Below are positions 46,401 through 57,191 of a DNA stretch of 64,000 nucleotides, one piece after another. Source of the stretch: Phylloscopus collybita (Eukaryota; Chordata; Aves; Passeriformes; Phylloscopidae); the NCBI GenBank assembly GCA_027886175.1, contig JAJNNQ010000023.1:4884501-4948500 (forward strand), given 5' to 3'. A program made the position numbers and the translations under genes. The notes below the pieces were generated by a model. That model ran no database searches. It was not told the DNA's origin and saw only the letters and a list, made by a program, of their open reading frames with translations. Position 1 is the stretch's first letter, and each line of letters starts with the position of its first letter.

Positions 46401-48995
46401 AAAAAACTGAAGGCAGTGGTGAGCCCAGGTCAGTGGAGGGAGGATGGGTCTGAACAAGGCATAGTTTGGTTCTTGTGTGACCCAGAATATAGGGTCTGTG
46501 TATGATCAGATGAACAGTTCTAGCAGGAATCATAATGGACATCTTTAGAGCAGCAGAAGGCATTTTTTACCCTCATTTTTTTTTACCTGGTGAAGTTGTG
46601 CTGGACTTGAATGCAGTCCTTAGAGTGATGCCACAGAAAGTAAGCCTGCAAGTGGAGAACAGTAACAGCGTGAGCAGGGTGAAGCTGGCAGCTGGCTGTA
46701 CACGTGGTGGAAAGGGACAGGTAGACAAAAAGGTACAGGTCCAAGCAGGAGCAAACCTGCCTCTGTGCAAGGGTGCAGGGACATGTGTGCACCTGCAGCC
46801 CAGTGCTGAGGCAGGTGCTGGCATCCTTGGGGAAGGGCAGCCTTTAGGTGTGACTGCACTGAATGCACATCCTGGAGCTCTGTGTTCCTCTGTCCTGTCC
46901 ATGTAGGTATTTGCTGCTGAGGTGAGGATTAGTTTGCTTTTCAAATATGGCTTTGGGTCTGTAAAGAAGAGGGCTGGTTGTTGAGTAACAAGGTGAAAAT
47001 GGTGAGAGATATCTTTGTGTGCAAAGGATTTTGTTGGGTGGATGGATTGGCAAATACCAAGGGGGGCTGAGGCTCAGACTGGTGCAAAGACATCACTGGT
47101 AAAACCTGAAATATCCTCTCCTCTCTCCTTACTTTGCTTCAAAGCAAATTCCTCTGGACTCTATGCTATATTGAGTAATTCTAGCGTAATTTTTGAATCC
47201 TTCTCCCCTGTCTCTCAATGGCATACAGGGAGTGCAGGTAGCATTTGAAGTGGTGTGTGATGCTTTAATGCTTTCAATGCTCAGGAGAATGCCCCATGTT
47301 CATTCATTTTCCCATGTCCCCCAGCTTCCCCCCAACCCAGAGGCTCCCAGGAATGGGACAGAAAGAATAAACAAGCTTTCAGAAGGGTAATGTGCAGTAC
47401 CTGGGTGCAAATAAAAAGGATTCCAATGCTGGGGAACACAATTTCCACCCTGGATTTGCAGTGGATGAGGATTGTGCTGTAGCCAATCTGAAACACATTC
47501 AGGAGGATGCTGCAACTGCCAAACAGCAGCACTGACCCTGGACAAACATCAGAGGACCAGTAAATAAACACAGACATATCTTTGGAGCATCTGAGCTTGG
47601 CTAGGGACAGGAGGCCTGGTGCTTCTTGGATTTATGTAGAGCTGGCAATCTTTATCCTGAAATTCTCATGATGTTAGGAGAAGAGGACAAAGGAAAGCCT
47701 TATTCTGACCCTGATTATGTGCTTTGACTGGTTAAAGGTGTTAGGAAAATGCAAACCCCATTGTGCTTGGATACAAGGTGGAGTTTTTGGGCTTTTCTGT
47801 ACAATCTGGAATGACAGCAGTAAGTTAATGGTGGGTGATGCTTTCTGCCTTGTGGAGGAAACCTGAGATGACCACAGGTCTGCTAAGGCTTGTAGCAGCC
47901 CCATCCAACAGGAGTTGAGACCCTTTGATTGTTTCTCCTTTTTGCCTTGGACATGTCTCTGCAGCTTTAGATACTCAAGTACCTTGCAGCTTCCTTCAAT
48001 TGATTCTCCATGCTTAGTTAACAAGACAGTGCCTAATTAAAAACTCCATGATATACCAGAGGCAGGGCTGCTGAGAGAAGGGTAATTTGTCAAAGTGCGG
48101 CAAATACTGAAGGGAAAAATCTCCCAGGAAAGCCTGGGTGTCACTGGGATGTGACTCAATGGGTAAGAATCTTTCCCTGGCAACGAGGCTGCGTAGATGT
48201 TAAATGAGGATGACAGTGACATAGGGCCACTGGTGCTCTTGGAGGATAAACACAGGGATTCTCCCCTCACTTTTCAAAGTGCTCCTGCCTGAAACCTTTC
48301 CTATGGTTTTTGCATGGTGCTCAGTGGCTGTCCTGGAAAGGGATTATGCCAGGATTGCTCTTTGTGAAGGGACCAGAGAGTGAAGTTTGACTGGAGGCTG
48401 AAGGGAGGACAAGTTTCAGGCTTTCCTGGCTGCTCTGGTTCCACTTTGTGGCACTCACTGTGCTCATCAGCCTGACAGGAACTGGGAGATTCCCAATGCT
48501 CTAACTGCATATCCTATGGCATCTATCTCTTGTAGTAACAGGGGAAGAATTTCTTTGCCTTCCAAGTCTTTGGAAGAAGGCATGAGGGAAGAAATAAAAG
48601 CAGAACTCACCCCTAATCCAGATGGTTCCAGCATGGGAGTCCCGGTAGAGCACCGCGTGTGGCTGCTGGCTGGTGCCCATCAGGTAATAGATAATCCAGA
48701 ACAGGCACAGCACCTTGAGGATGGAGAGCAGGATCCAGACATCTGCCAGAGTGATGGCCACCTTGTTGAAGATCATGCTGCTGATGAAGGCACTGCCCAG
48801 AAACACCACATTCATGGCCAGCAGCCCTGAGAAGAGTTGCCCAGCCTTCTGAGCTTGCCGGTCCCTCTGCTGCACTGAAGAGCAGTGACGGTACAGCCAG
48901 AACTTCTCATAGTGGATCTTGGAGGTGTCTGCTGGGGCTGATGCTGACTTGCTCTTGCAGTGGTGGCAGGGCCTGGAGACCTCCTTGTCAGACAT
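43252..48995 (-). CDS. OTOP3: OTOP3, otopetrin-3 proton channel, complete in 6 coding exons (600 residues)
   Basis: Exons 48995-48611, 47537-47401, 46645-46587, 46053-45935, 45094-44163 and 43422-43252 join to 1803 bases, 600 residues plus stop (human about 596). Otopetrins are 12-helix, dimeric, zinc-sensitive H+-selective channels; OTOP3 opens at strongly acid extracellular pH in the studied vertebrates. Visible here are helix 1 (about 53-76) preceded by the RDRQAQKAGQLFSGLLA signature, helix 2 (about 83-106), the KNPTRSLDVVLLMGAALGQ family motif at 372-390, a variable hydrophilic linker (about 440-495), and a C-terminal helix ending YRMHSVGGLLEVYVTA. OTOP3 rather than OTOP2 is chosen because the start, the RHCSSVQQRDRQAQKAG stretch and the C-terminus match OTOP3, and it lies next to HID1. 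One intron uses a GC donor. The gene is convergent with HID1 and in tandem with OTOP2. Confidence 0.95.
44163..45094 (-). CDS. OTOP3: OTOP3 coding exon 5 (residues 234-544)
   Basis: This is the large 932-base exon, as in other otopetrins. It encodes a loop with NxS/T sequons (Asn235, Asn244), the VMWKNVGR motif at 275-282, KNPTRSLDVVLLMGAALGQ at 372-390, the hydrophilic linker and the WKRRVLREISFFLVLCNII segment. Acceptor gctccag, donor gtaagt, phase 0 exit. Confidence 0.95.
45095..45934 (-). other. OTOP3: GC-AG intron of OTOP3 (intron 4)
   Basis: The 840-base intron starts GCAAGG (minus strand, 45934 down) and ends gctccag at 45095. No GT near the exon end restores the required phase-1 junction with GlyAsnGluThr of exon 5. 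A CR1 fragment lies within it on the opposite strand. Confidence 0.8.
45640..45868 (+). mobile_element. CR1-like LINE 3' end fragment in OTOP3 intron 4
   Basis: The segment matches the avian CR1-like 3' tail: agcctgacagaattctgg style text, then gatgatcctcgtgggtgcct, then ccaactcagtacattctgtg and a terminal 8-base repeat attctgtg (45853-45860, 45861-45868). The 3' end is clear; the 5' boundary near 45640 is approximate. It is inserted antisense to OTOP3. Confidence 0.75.
45935..46053 (-). CDS. OTOP3: OTOP3 coding exon 4 (residues 194-234), GC donor
   Basis: The acceptor is ctcccag. It encodes CGLMLTIATNLLLWLLAVTN and DTLHVEIESQLREVEQRFA, then one base of a Gly codon (phase 1). The donor reads CAG|GCAAGG, that is GC instead of GT, with otherwise perfect consensus. 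The frame and phase agree with the OTOP2 counterpart, which ends in phase 1 at an ordinary GT. Confidence 0.87.
46587..46645 (-). CDS. OTOP3: OTOP3 coding exon 3 (residues 175-194)
   Basis: This 59-base exon encodes AYFLWHHSKDCIQVQHNFTR with a split last codon (phase 2). The acceptor is acttgcag and the donor gtaaaa. Its length equals that of OTOP2 exon 3. Confidence 0.94.
47401..47537 (-). CDS. OTOP3: OTOP3 coding exon 2 (residues 129-174)
   Basis: The acceptor is tgtccag and the donor gtactg. It is 137 bases, entering in phase 1 and leaving in phase 0. It encodes GSVLLFGSCSILLNVFQIGY and ends IGILFICTQ. Length and phases equal those of OTOP2 exon 2. Confidence 0.94.
48611..48995 (-). CDS. 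OTOP3: OTOP3 coding exon 1 (residues 1-129)
   Basis: It starts at ATG (minus strand, 48995) with MSDKEVSRPCHHCK, encodes a hydrophilic cytoplasmic tail and helices 1 and 2, and ends DSHAGTIWIR plus one base at a GTGAGT donor (phase 1). The N-terminal start is the first Met of the frame. A noncoding 5' exon may lie upstream. Confidence 0.93.
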
Positions 48996-49342
48996 GGCTC
49001 ATCTGCCTGGGGGTCACTTGCTGCGTTGAAAAGAGGGGAGGTTTAAAGGGGGGGTGGGCTGAGATGGGAGGTCGTGTGCTCTGCTGTGAAGGCCACTTGT
49101 GTGGTGACCTCCCTTCCTTGCTTTGCAGCTTCTTCCTTCTCCAGAAGCTGGATGAAGGGGAAAAGGAGATGGGTTTTTAGCCCAGGTTAGGAATTATAAA
49201 TTTCCCAGTGGACAGTCATTGCAGGACACTGGGGAGAGGCCCTTCTGTCAAAACCTGTCCAGAGACACCAGCATGAAAGTGGGTGTTTGATGTCTCTGCC
49301 CTGCCCCACCAGTACTAGGAGCTGCTGGGACCAGAGGTGCTC

Positions 49343-49386
49343 AAACCATTCCCATCCTCACCTTAAACCATTCCCATCCTCACCTT
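49343..49386. repeat. Tandem duplication, 22 bp x2
   Basis: aaaccattcccatcctcacc plus tt is repeated perfectly head to tail at 49343-49364 and 49365-49386. Confidence 0.85.
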
Positions 49387-50143
49387 TCACAGCTTCTCCA
49401 GCCCTGGGTTCAGGTTTTCTCCTTTCCCTTTGTTGCTGTAAGGATTAGGTGGAAATGAAGAGCAAGCTCTGACCTGCTCAGAAATTCAGAGCTGTTTGAT
49501 TTTCAGTTGATGGATCCAACCTCTTCTTTTTGTTTTTGGGCTCCAAGAGTTAGAGGCTCCTTGAATGGTCACAGATTGTGGCAGAGTTGGAGACAATAAA
49601 CAAAGGGTCTGTAAAGTTTGGAATAAGCTGCTGGAAGAAGATCCAAACTCCCACCCAGGTGGGCTGAGACTGGGAAAAAAATTCTCAATTACTACCTGTT
49701 TTTCTTTCTTTTTCGTCTTGTGAGGAGGCTGTGAGGACACTGACACAGAGAAGCTGGAGGGATTGGCCCAGGTAGACATTCAGAGTCTGGGAGCTTTTTC
49801 ACCCATTTTTTGGTAAAATCTTTGTAGGACTGTATTGCTCTTGAGAGGGAAACCTTGCTCACATAAAGCAATCAAGCAAGATCAGCCTCTCTATAGATTT
49901 GGTACATTGAAAGATGCTTTCATTCCAGGGCATGGCTCTGGTTGTATCCAAGAGTGGTTGGAATGAAAAAAAAAGACCTCAGAGATGTCTTTGAGAGTGG
50001 GGGGAACCTTAAACATTCTGTGATAGGTAGTCTTAGGGAGAAATTGTTTGAGGAGGGATTGAAATTTAGTGTTTCCCTTTTCTTTTTTGTGTGCACAGAG
50101 GTGATCTATCTGCCCTTGCCCCTGGAACTCTGAGGTAAGTTGA

Positions 50144-50296
50144 TCCCCTGGGTTTTGTGGCTGACTGCAGGGATTCAGCATTTCTCTCCAAGTTGGTGAG
50201 TTTAGAGGTTCCATTAGGAGAGGATGGACTTCTCCATGGAAGGAGAAGGTTAATTTCTCTGTCCCAGGATGAACTCCCAAGCCCTGAGTTCCTTGG
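50144..50296. repeat. Diverged duplicate segment, copy A
   Basis: It shares order and long matching words with 51391-51537: ggttttgtggct, agggattcagcatttct, aggagaggatggac, ggaaggaga, tgtcccaggatgaac and cccaagccctgag. It is an unknown repeat or a local duplication. Confidence 0.75.
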
Positions 50297-51390
50297 CACT
50301 TCTCTTGGTGGAGATTGATGCTAAAACCTTCCCCCTTTTTCTCCAAAGTTCTCCTAACTTGGTAGCAGAGGAGCAAGAGAGCCTCCTCTCTTCTAGAGCC
50401 ATAACTGACCTGCTCCAGAGGGAGCTTAGAGGCCGTAAAATCAGCAGGAAGCCCATTCAGGGCTGCAGCAGGAGGTACCCAAGTGCCCAGAAAAGGGCTG
50501 CACACGGACAGACCCAAGCCCTTGACCCTGCAGCTGTGCTGTGGGGAGCAGCCAAGCACAGCCCTTACCTGCCTGCAGCCTCCTGCTGCCTGGGGAGCCG
50601 GCACAGCCTCGGGTGCAGCCGATCCCAAACCAGCGGCTGTAATGTCACCAGGATGCACGGGGGGGACCCTGACAGCCCGAGGTGCAGACAGGAGCCGTCG
50701 GGGCTGCTCCTCACTGAATGCAGCCTCTGCTCCCAGCCCATTGATTTATTTTCTTTCCGCCTTGTTTACTTTGTGTCTGTTATTGTCATTACATTAATTA
50801 CTCAGTGGGAAGCTCTCAGGCCTGCCACAGGCAGCCAATGGGGAGCAGCTCCTTTTTATGCACCTGCTGGGTTGCCTCACACCAACGGGCTCGGCGCAGG
50901 ATGTGCCAACTGGTAAAACCACAAACGGTGGTGACTAATTTGTGCCATGGCTCAGGCAGGTGTAGAGCTAATCTCCTGGCACAGGCTTCTGCTGGGAGTG
51001 CTTACCCACACTGCCTTGGCAAAAATCCACTTGAGTTCCCCACTCCCTTGTTTTTACGTAGATCCCAAGATTTTTCTTTATCACGTGTACCACTTCTTTC
51101 TGCTTTTATCCAGGGCACAAATCTTACCCAAAAGGTAAAGCTTGCAGACCACCCCTGCACTGGTGCAGGAATGACACCAGTTTGATGCCTTTCTGGCAGA
51201 AAGGTGCTGCTTTTGAGGGTGATAACTACAACCTACTAATGCTGACTTCAGAGTGAGACCCATGTGTGCCAGCATCACAGTCTTGGCCATGTGTGGTCAG
51301 CGATGCTTTAGGTCCAAGCTGTGCTGTTCTTGATCCCTCTCCTTTTGCAAGGCAAACTGATTCTGGCTTGGGACTCTGTGATGAGCTCAT

Positions 51391-51537
51391 GCCCCAGGTT
51401 TTGTGGCTGGCAGGAGGGATTCAGCATTTCTGAATTCTGAGTTTAAAGGATCTATCAGGAGAGGATGGACCTCCCCTTGGAAGGAGAGGACTCATTTGTG
51501 TGTCCCAGGATGAACCCCCAAGCCCTGAGGTCCTTAC
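51391..51537. repeat. Diverged duplicate segment, copy B
   Basis: This is the partner of 50144-50296 in the same orientation, about 1.25 kb away, with small indels and many substitutions. The minus strand of both keeps a short related open reading stretch (SGLG-SSWD, LLP, PSSP words). Confidence 0.75.
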
Positions 51538-54500
51538 AGCTGGCAAACACATGAGCTGGGAGTTCAGAGCCATGAAATAATTCCCAAGAAACTGATTAGG
51601 GGTAGGAGTGGGTGAGGGAGCACAGGTTATCGTGTGTGGGGATGTGACGAAAGGGATGGAAAACAAGACTGAAAGGGGCCCATTTTTCCTGGGTGAGAAT
51701 ACCTGGTGTGTGCTGGTGCAGCCATTGTTTGATGTCTGCTAGAAAAAGGGTCATGTTTCCTGTCTGACCAACCCCTTGCACTGCTGTGGTGGAGCCCAGG
51801 TGCTCCAGCCTGGGCTGGTGTTCATGAATACCCATGGCTGGATTTGTTCTGCCTTCCCCCAAAGCATCAGCATCCCCAGCCTGTCTGGACAGCCTACTTG
51901 GATGTCCTTGCTCCTTGCTTTCGTGTTTTGAGATCCCCTGAGTGCCATTGAGCTCTTTCAGGGGCCTGGCTCTTTTCTAGACTCTTTTCCAGAGATCAGC
52001 AGGGAACTGGGATATCCCAAGAGCCATTTGGTGGCCTCTTTGTTGGCCAAAGCCAACTCTTTCTCTGCAAGGCATTAACAAACCTGTTCTTTTCCAGTGC
52101 TATGATCCTAAATTGGGGAGGCCATACAGAAGTGGAAAATGGAGGCCATGAGTCTAAATGTATCCTAAAGTTTGGCTGAAATTGGAGGTTTTTCCTTCAA
52201 AGATGGGTCTGAAATAAAATGCTGGTGCCTGTTGTGCTTTGGTAGCTTTGTCAATGCGACTGGGCATCTGTGTTGCAAAGACGAGGCATCCTTCCTAGCC
52301 TGCCTTGCCCTGTCTTGGCTTTGAAATTGAAATTGGACCCAGAGGAGTTTTAAAGCCCTGGGAGATGGGTTAATCCTGCTTATTTGGTCCTTAATTTGAG
52401 GAAGAGCAGCTGTTTTATTGGAATGTATTGACACAAGTTTAACTAAGTCGTTAAGTAAGCAAGCGTGCAGGAGAGGGGCAGGAAAGGAGAAGGTGAGTCC
52501 AACTCATTGTATTGATCACAGAAATCACTGCCCTGGAGAAGCTGCCTTTACTCACAGGTTGGGAGAAAGCTGGTAAACGTTAGGAGAGATGTTTGCCCCT
52601 CTGCTATCAGCAGTGTGCTTATTAATGGTGCTATCTGTGCACTCAGCAGTGATAACAGCCAGGCCAGGCCCAGCAGATCTGTAAACAGGGCCCAGGAGGA
52701 AGGAGCTCCCTGCCCAGCCTCTGTGTTTGCCCAAAGGCCACCTGAGGAACTCGGGGTTCCTCACATCTCCCCGGCCAGCCCACGCCCTTCCTTTGGCACT
52801 GATAACCACAGTGGTGACCTTGGGGCTGGCAATGAGAGACTTCTGGGGCAACTGCAAAGAGCAGCTTCATCCAGCATGGGTGAGGGTGAGCTACGCTGCA
52901 CTGCCCAGCTCTGTCCCTCCATCCCCTCTGATGGGTTCTGGGGGTATGGCCTGGCTCCACTTGTGAGTGTGTCTCTATTTTCCCTCCTGACTCTTGGTGC
53001 AGGTCCTTTTGACCTCCTGCCAGCACTGAATTCCTCCTCACTGCTAAGGACCACTGGGAAATGCCTCCTCTGCCACCACCTCCTGACCTGGTTCTCGGCA
53101 CACTGACTGCAGCCAGCCCTTCTCACAGGCACCTTGTGCTGCAATCCCATCCCTCATCGCCAGCCTTGTGACCTTCTCCATCCATCCACTTTCCATCTAC
53201 TGCACTGACAGATAATAATTAACTTGGATTCCTCCCGTCTTGGACACACCTCACAGCAAATCACCCAGATAAGTGGTGTTTTGTTTTGGCTTTTATTTTT
53301 TTTTTTCCCTAATAAAACAAATCTCGCCCTCAAATAACAGATGATTAAGAAGCAGAAGAGGGGATGCAATACCCAGGTAAGGGTGGGATGATGCCTCAAG
53401 CCTGACCCTGGCTATGGCCTTCCATGCTCTTTTCTGAGCAATGATTTCTGATCTTCATCTCTTCCCTCTCTTGCTGCTCTCCCTTGCTGGCTCTGGCGCC
53501 GTGTCCCTCATGCCAGGCTCTGAACTGGGACCTTTCTGACACTCACACAGTTTTTCAAGTCCTGGGACTGGAGTTCCCGAGCTCAGCCAGTGCTGAGCCC
53601 TTAACCCTGCCAATCCCTGGGGAGTGATTTTCATTTGTGGGGTTCTGAGTTCCACCAAACTTGTGGCACAGCAGGTGCTCAAATCCCTGGGAGGCCAAGG
53701 TGGATTTTATACCAAAATGAGTGAATCTGGAAGCCACTGGTGGGACCTGGTGTGCCCCAGGGCAGCCCTTTGCTTTCCTGTAGCTCTTCATTTGCAGTGA
53801 CTGCCATTTGAACAGGCAGATCTCTGTCCTGGTTCCTCATCCCTTAATGGGGATGGGATCCCTGCTCCATACGGATGCTCTGGCAGGGGCAGTCAGCAAG
53901 ATGCTGCTGGTGGCCTTCAGGCCCAGCCTTGCTCTCTGCTCTGACAGGCTCTCTGCTCACCCAGCTCCCTTGCCTCAGTTTCCCTCCCCCCAGGCATGGA
54001 AGACAGAGCTACCAGCAGTGCTTTTCTGCAGGGATCTGACAAGAGGATGTGTGTTCAAAGGGCCAAGCGTGATCCCTTCGTGTAACTTGGGTACCCTGTG
54101 TTTGTGGTGTCCTCCCTTTCCACCAAACCCTCCACCAAGAAGATGCATCACTCCCTTTAACTGGGCTGTGAGGAGCTGCCTCTCAGATCTGAGGGGAAAA
54201 GGGCAGTGATGGAGCAGCCAGCAGCAGTCAGCTGTGTTGCCTGCCAGAGGAGAATCTCAGGGAAAGTCAGGGATTTGTGCACTTAGGATGTGGCAGTGCC
54301 TGCTCTAGGGGTGTGCCTGAGTTTGGGTGACACACCTGGGAGACAGGATGTGCCAAGGTGTTGCCCAGGAACATTTGGATGATTCTCCATCAGCCTTGGA
54401 GCACAACCCTTTGCACAGTAACTGACCATGAGCTGATACCTTTCAGTATCTTTGGGCACACAAGAGGGTTTACATGGAGTTTTCCTAGGGTTTAGAGTTT

Positions 54501-56214
54501 TAGGCTTTTTTTTTTTTCTTTTTTGCATTTGTGCTCACTTTGCCTCTGGCTATGTATATACCCCCTTATATTTATATACCTCTTTTTTTTGTATATAGCT
54601 GGGATTCACTAGCTCTTTCCCAATCTACTGCTTCTCCCAAGATATGTGTTTGTGGCTGGAGGGCAGAAGAGGAATTCAGTCCTTGGCTGGAAGCCCCTCT
54701 CATCCCTGTGCTTGCAGCCTGGAGATACCTCAGGCTAACCAGGGATCCTTGTGGAGCCTCTGCCATCCCCAGAGGATCTTGGTTTATCCAACAGGACTGT
54801 GGTTGGATGTTGTGGTTCCAGCTGACCCACCACCCTGGCGTGGTTGATTTGGGATTATTGCCTGTATCAGAGCTGCTTGAGTTGTTGTTGGCTTCTCCTG
54901 ACACCCACCCTGAATCTATTTGGCCCCAGAAGTGCCCCTACAATAGCTGTCAAGAAGAAAAGAGCAATTCAAAGTGTGCCCTGCTTGACCAGTGCACCCA
55001 TTCCTGGGAACCTGGGAGCAGGAACCAGCAAGAGCACGTAGGAGGAAACCTAGTGTGCCCCCTGGGAACAGATTGGGTGATTAAAAGTGATTTTTACCCC
55101 TGTATGTGCTCAGCAGCTCGGGCTCAAACAATGTGTGGAGCTGTAAGTAGGACTGACGTCTGCACTGTTTGCGTCTCTTTTCTGACTTAATTTCAACTGC
55201 AGGAGCCACAGAATAATGAGGCTTTTGTTTTAGGAAAGGTAAGGTTTCTAGAGAAAGATTTTATCTTTACCAGATAAATGGTAAAAATAGAACCAGGCCT
55301 TTGCAGGGTCGGTCAGGCTTGGAAAGACCCCCAGGCTGGTGAGGGGAAGGATTTACCCAATGGAGATGCTGGATCAGTGCAGCCCTCTGAGGGCAGGGGA
55401 AATTGGGGTTTCCCCCCATGTTCTACCCAGGTCAGAGAAAGGCTGCTGGCAGGCAGGAGCACTGGTGTCAGACCAGCCAGAGACGCTGGTCCCTGCTGGT
55501 TTGGTGATCTGGGCTTGGAAGGGAACGTGGCTGGAAACACGTCAGCCTGGTCTGTGGGGTGGAAAATTGCATCACTCCATTTCAAGTACCATGATTTCCA
55601 TTTATTATTTTTTCTTCGGTGGATGCGCACACGTCCGTAGGAAAAGGCTTGATGATTCCTGCCACCTCTGCAGTGTTTTTTATTGGAACGATAAACCCTG
55701 ATGGAACAATAACGCCTTTATTAGAACAGTTAAATCCTGATTCCTCAGGATGCAAACAGAGCTCAGCTGTGCCAGTTTGACATGCACCCTCCTGTTCTGG
55801 CTGGGAGGGCATTCTGAGGCTCGGCTTGGATGCTGGGTACAGCAGAGAGGCCCATTTCTACCTCCTGCAGCCCAGGACTCCTGCCCTGAAAGCCCCCTCA
55901 ATCATTCAGTGGTTCATGGAGAGCTGCAGGCACCCAGAAACCTGAGTCAGGGCCCCAGGGTCTGGGTGCAGGGCTGTGCTCTAAGCCTCAAGGCACACAC
56001 ACAGGCTTGAGGGTGCAGCACCACCATCCCTTCAGGGTGCTGGAGATCAGATTGCCCACAGCATTGCATTGATTTCTGTGTCACAGGGTCCCTTCAGGAG
56101 TTCAGTTACAGTAAAAATCAATAAATAACTTTGCGTACAAAAAATGTTCATATATTTTTTTAAAAAATCATTATGTATTTAAAAACAGAAAAAAGAAAAA
56201 AAAAGAAAGATCTC

Positions 56215-56220
56215 TTTATT
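56215..56220 (-). terminator. OTOP2: Candidate OTOP2 polyadenylation signal
   Basis: TTTATT on the plus strand gives AATAAA on the minus strand, about 800 bases beyond the OTOP2 stop. The minus strand just downstream is very T-rich (56155-56210), fitting a U-rich cleavage element. Confidence 0.5.
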
Positions 56221-57020
56221 ATCCCCCAGACTGTATTGCCCACATCATCTTTATGATTCTTGAGCCCTGATTCAGGAAATCTGAGAAAAAAGGGTGCTAG
56301 AGCAATCCCATATCAGGGCTAGCCCAGGACCACATGCACAGCTGTCCCTCCTTGGGAAGAGGAGGCTGCAGTGATGCTTCCCTGGAGAGGAAGGCAGGGG
56401 CTGGCCCAGGGAAGGGTTGAGCAGGCCCATACACATGGGCAATACAGAGAGGAAGGGTTAAAACGTTTCCCAAAGCCTTTGGTGGTCACCAGTTTGTTTT
56501 TCACATCTCTGCAGGGGAGTGATTTCCGACTGGCCGTACCAGGAGGTGAAGTGCTTTCCCTTTCTGTCCTTCCAGGCTTGTGTCAGCCCCTTGCACTCTC
56601 CAGCTCTCTGTGTGCAGGGAGGCTCCGACTGCCCAAGGGTGCCGAGAACACTCTGGAAAGTCCATCAGTGGCATGGAGTGAACAGGCTTTACAAGGAAGG
56701 TGAGTCTCTGCATGAACCAAGGGTAATCACCATGACCCCACCCTAGATACCTTCCTTTTTTTTTTTTTTAATCTGTTCTCTTTTAAGCTTTAAGAACTTC
56801 AGACACACACAGGCACATCCACACACAAGTAGCAAAAATAAAATCTGGACTATGTTCGGATGATCTTCACTGACAGTTCATAAACACCCCAACACTGCAA
56901 GGGGACGTGATTCAGGCAGTGCTGGAGACCCCTGGGGACATCTGGGCATCTTCCCAGCCCTGGGGTAGGAAGAAGGTGGATTGCTTGAGGAGGATCTCAT
57001 CTTCCTTGCAAGGGAGCTCT

Positions 57021-57191
57021 TTAGGACATGATGTAGACCTCCAGCAAACTGGCCACGGCGTGCATTCGGTAGAAGATCCCAAAGGGCAGGCAAATGTCCA
57101 CGATGGCCGGCCACATGGAATCACCATAGAAGTTCAGTTCTGTGTCATTGTCAAACTGGGGCCGGGCACCAAACGCTGGCATGATCCAGAG
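57021..57191 (-). CDS. OTOP2: OTOP2 coding exon 6 (residues 540-595 and stop)
   Basis: The acceptor is tcccacag. It encodes LWIMPAFGARPQFDNDTELN, FYGDSMWPAIVDICLPFGIF and the end HAVASLLEVYIMS, with TAA at 57023-57021. The middle segment has unusual Asp and Pro residues compared with OTOP3. Confidence 0.94.
   Translation of the reverse strand, partial: LWIMPAFGARPQFDNDTELNFYGDSMWPAIVDICLPFGIFYRMHAVASLLEVYIMS

Larger units (their letters stand above)
48996..56190. other. Intergenic region between OTOP3 and OTOP2
   Basis: I recognise no exon here. The region may contain the OTOP3 promoter at its left end. It holds a 22-bp tandem duplication, two diverged copies of a 150-bp segment and a forkhead/homeobox-motif patch, listed separately. 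Open frames up to about 255 codons occur but lack any known domain or splice context. Confidence 0.65.

Noticed and set aside
49891..50658. 255-codon minus-strand frame between OTOP3 and OTOP2
   Set aside because: No domain; part of it is the diverged duplicate segment. Kept only as a repeat observation.
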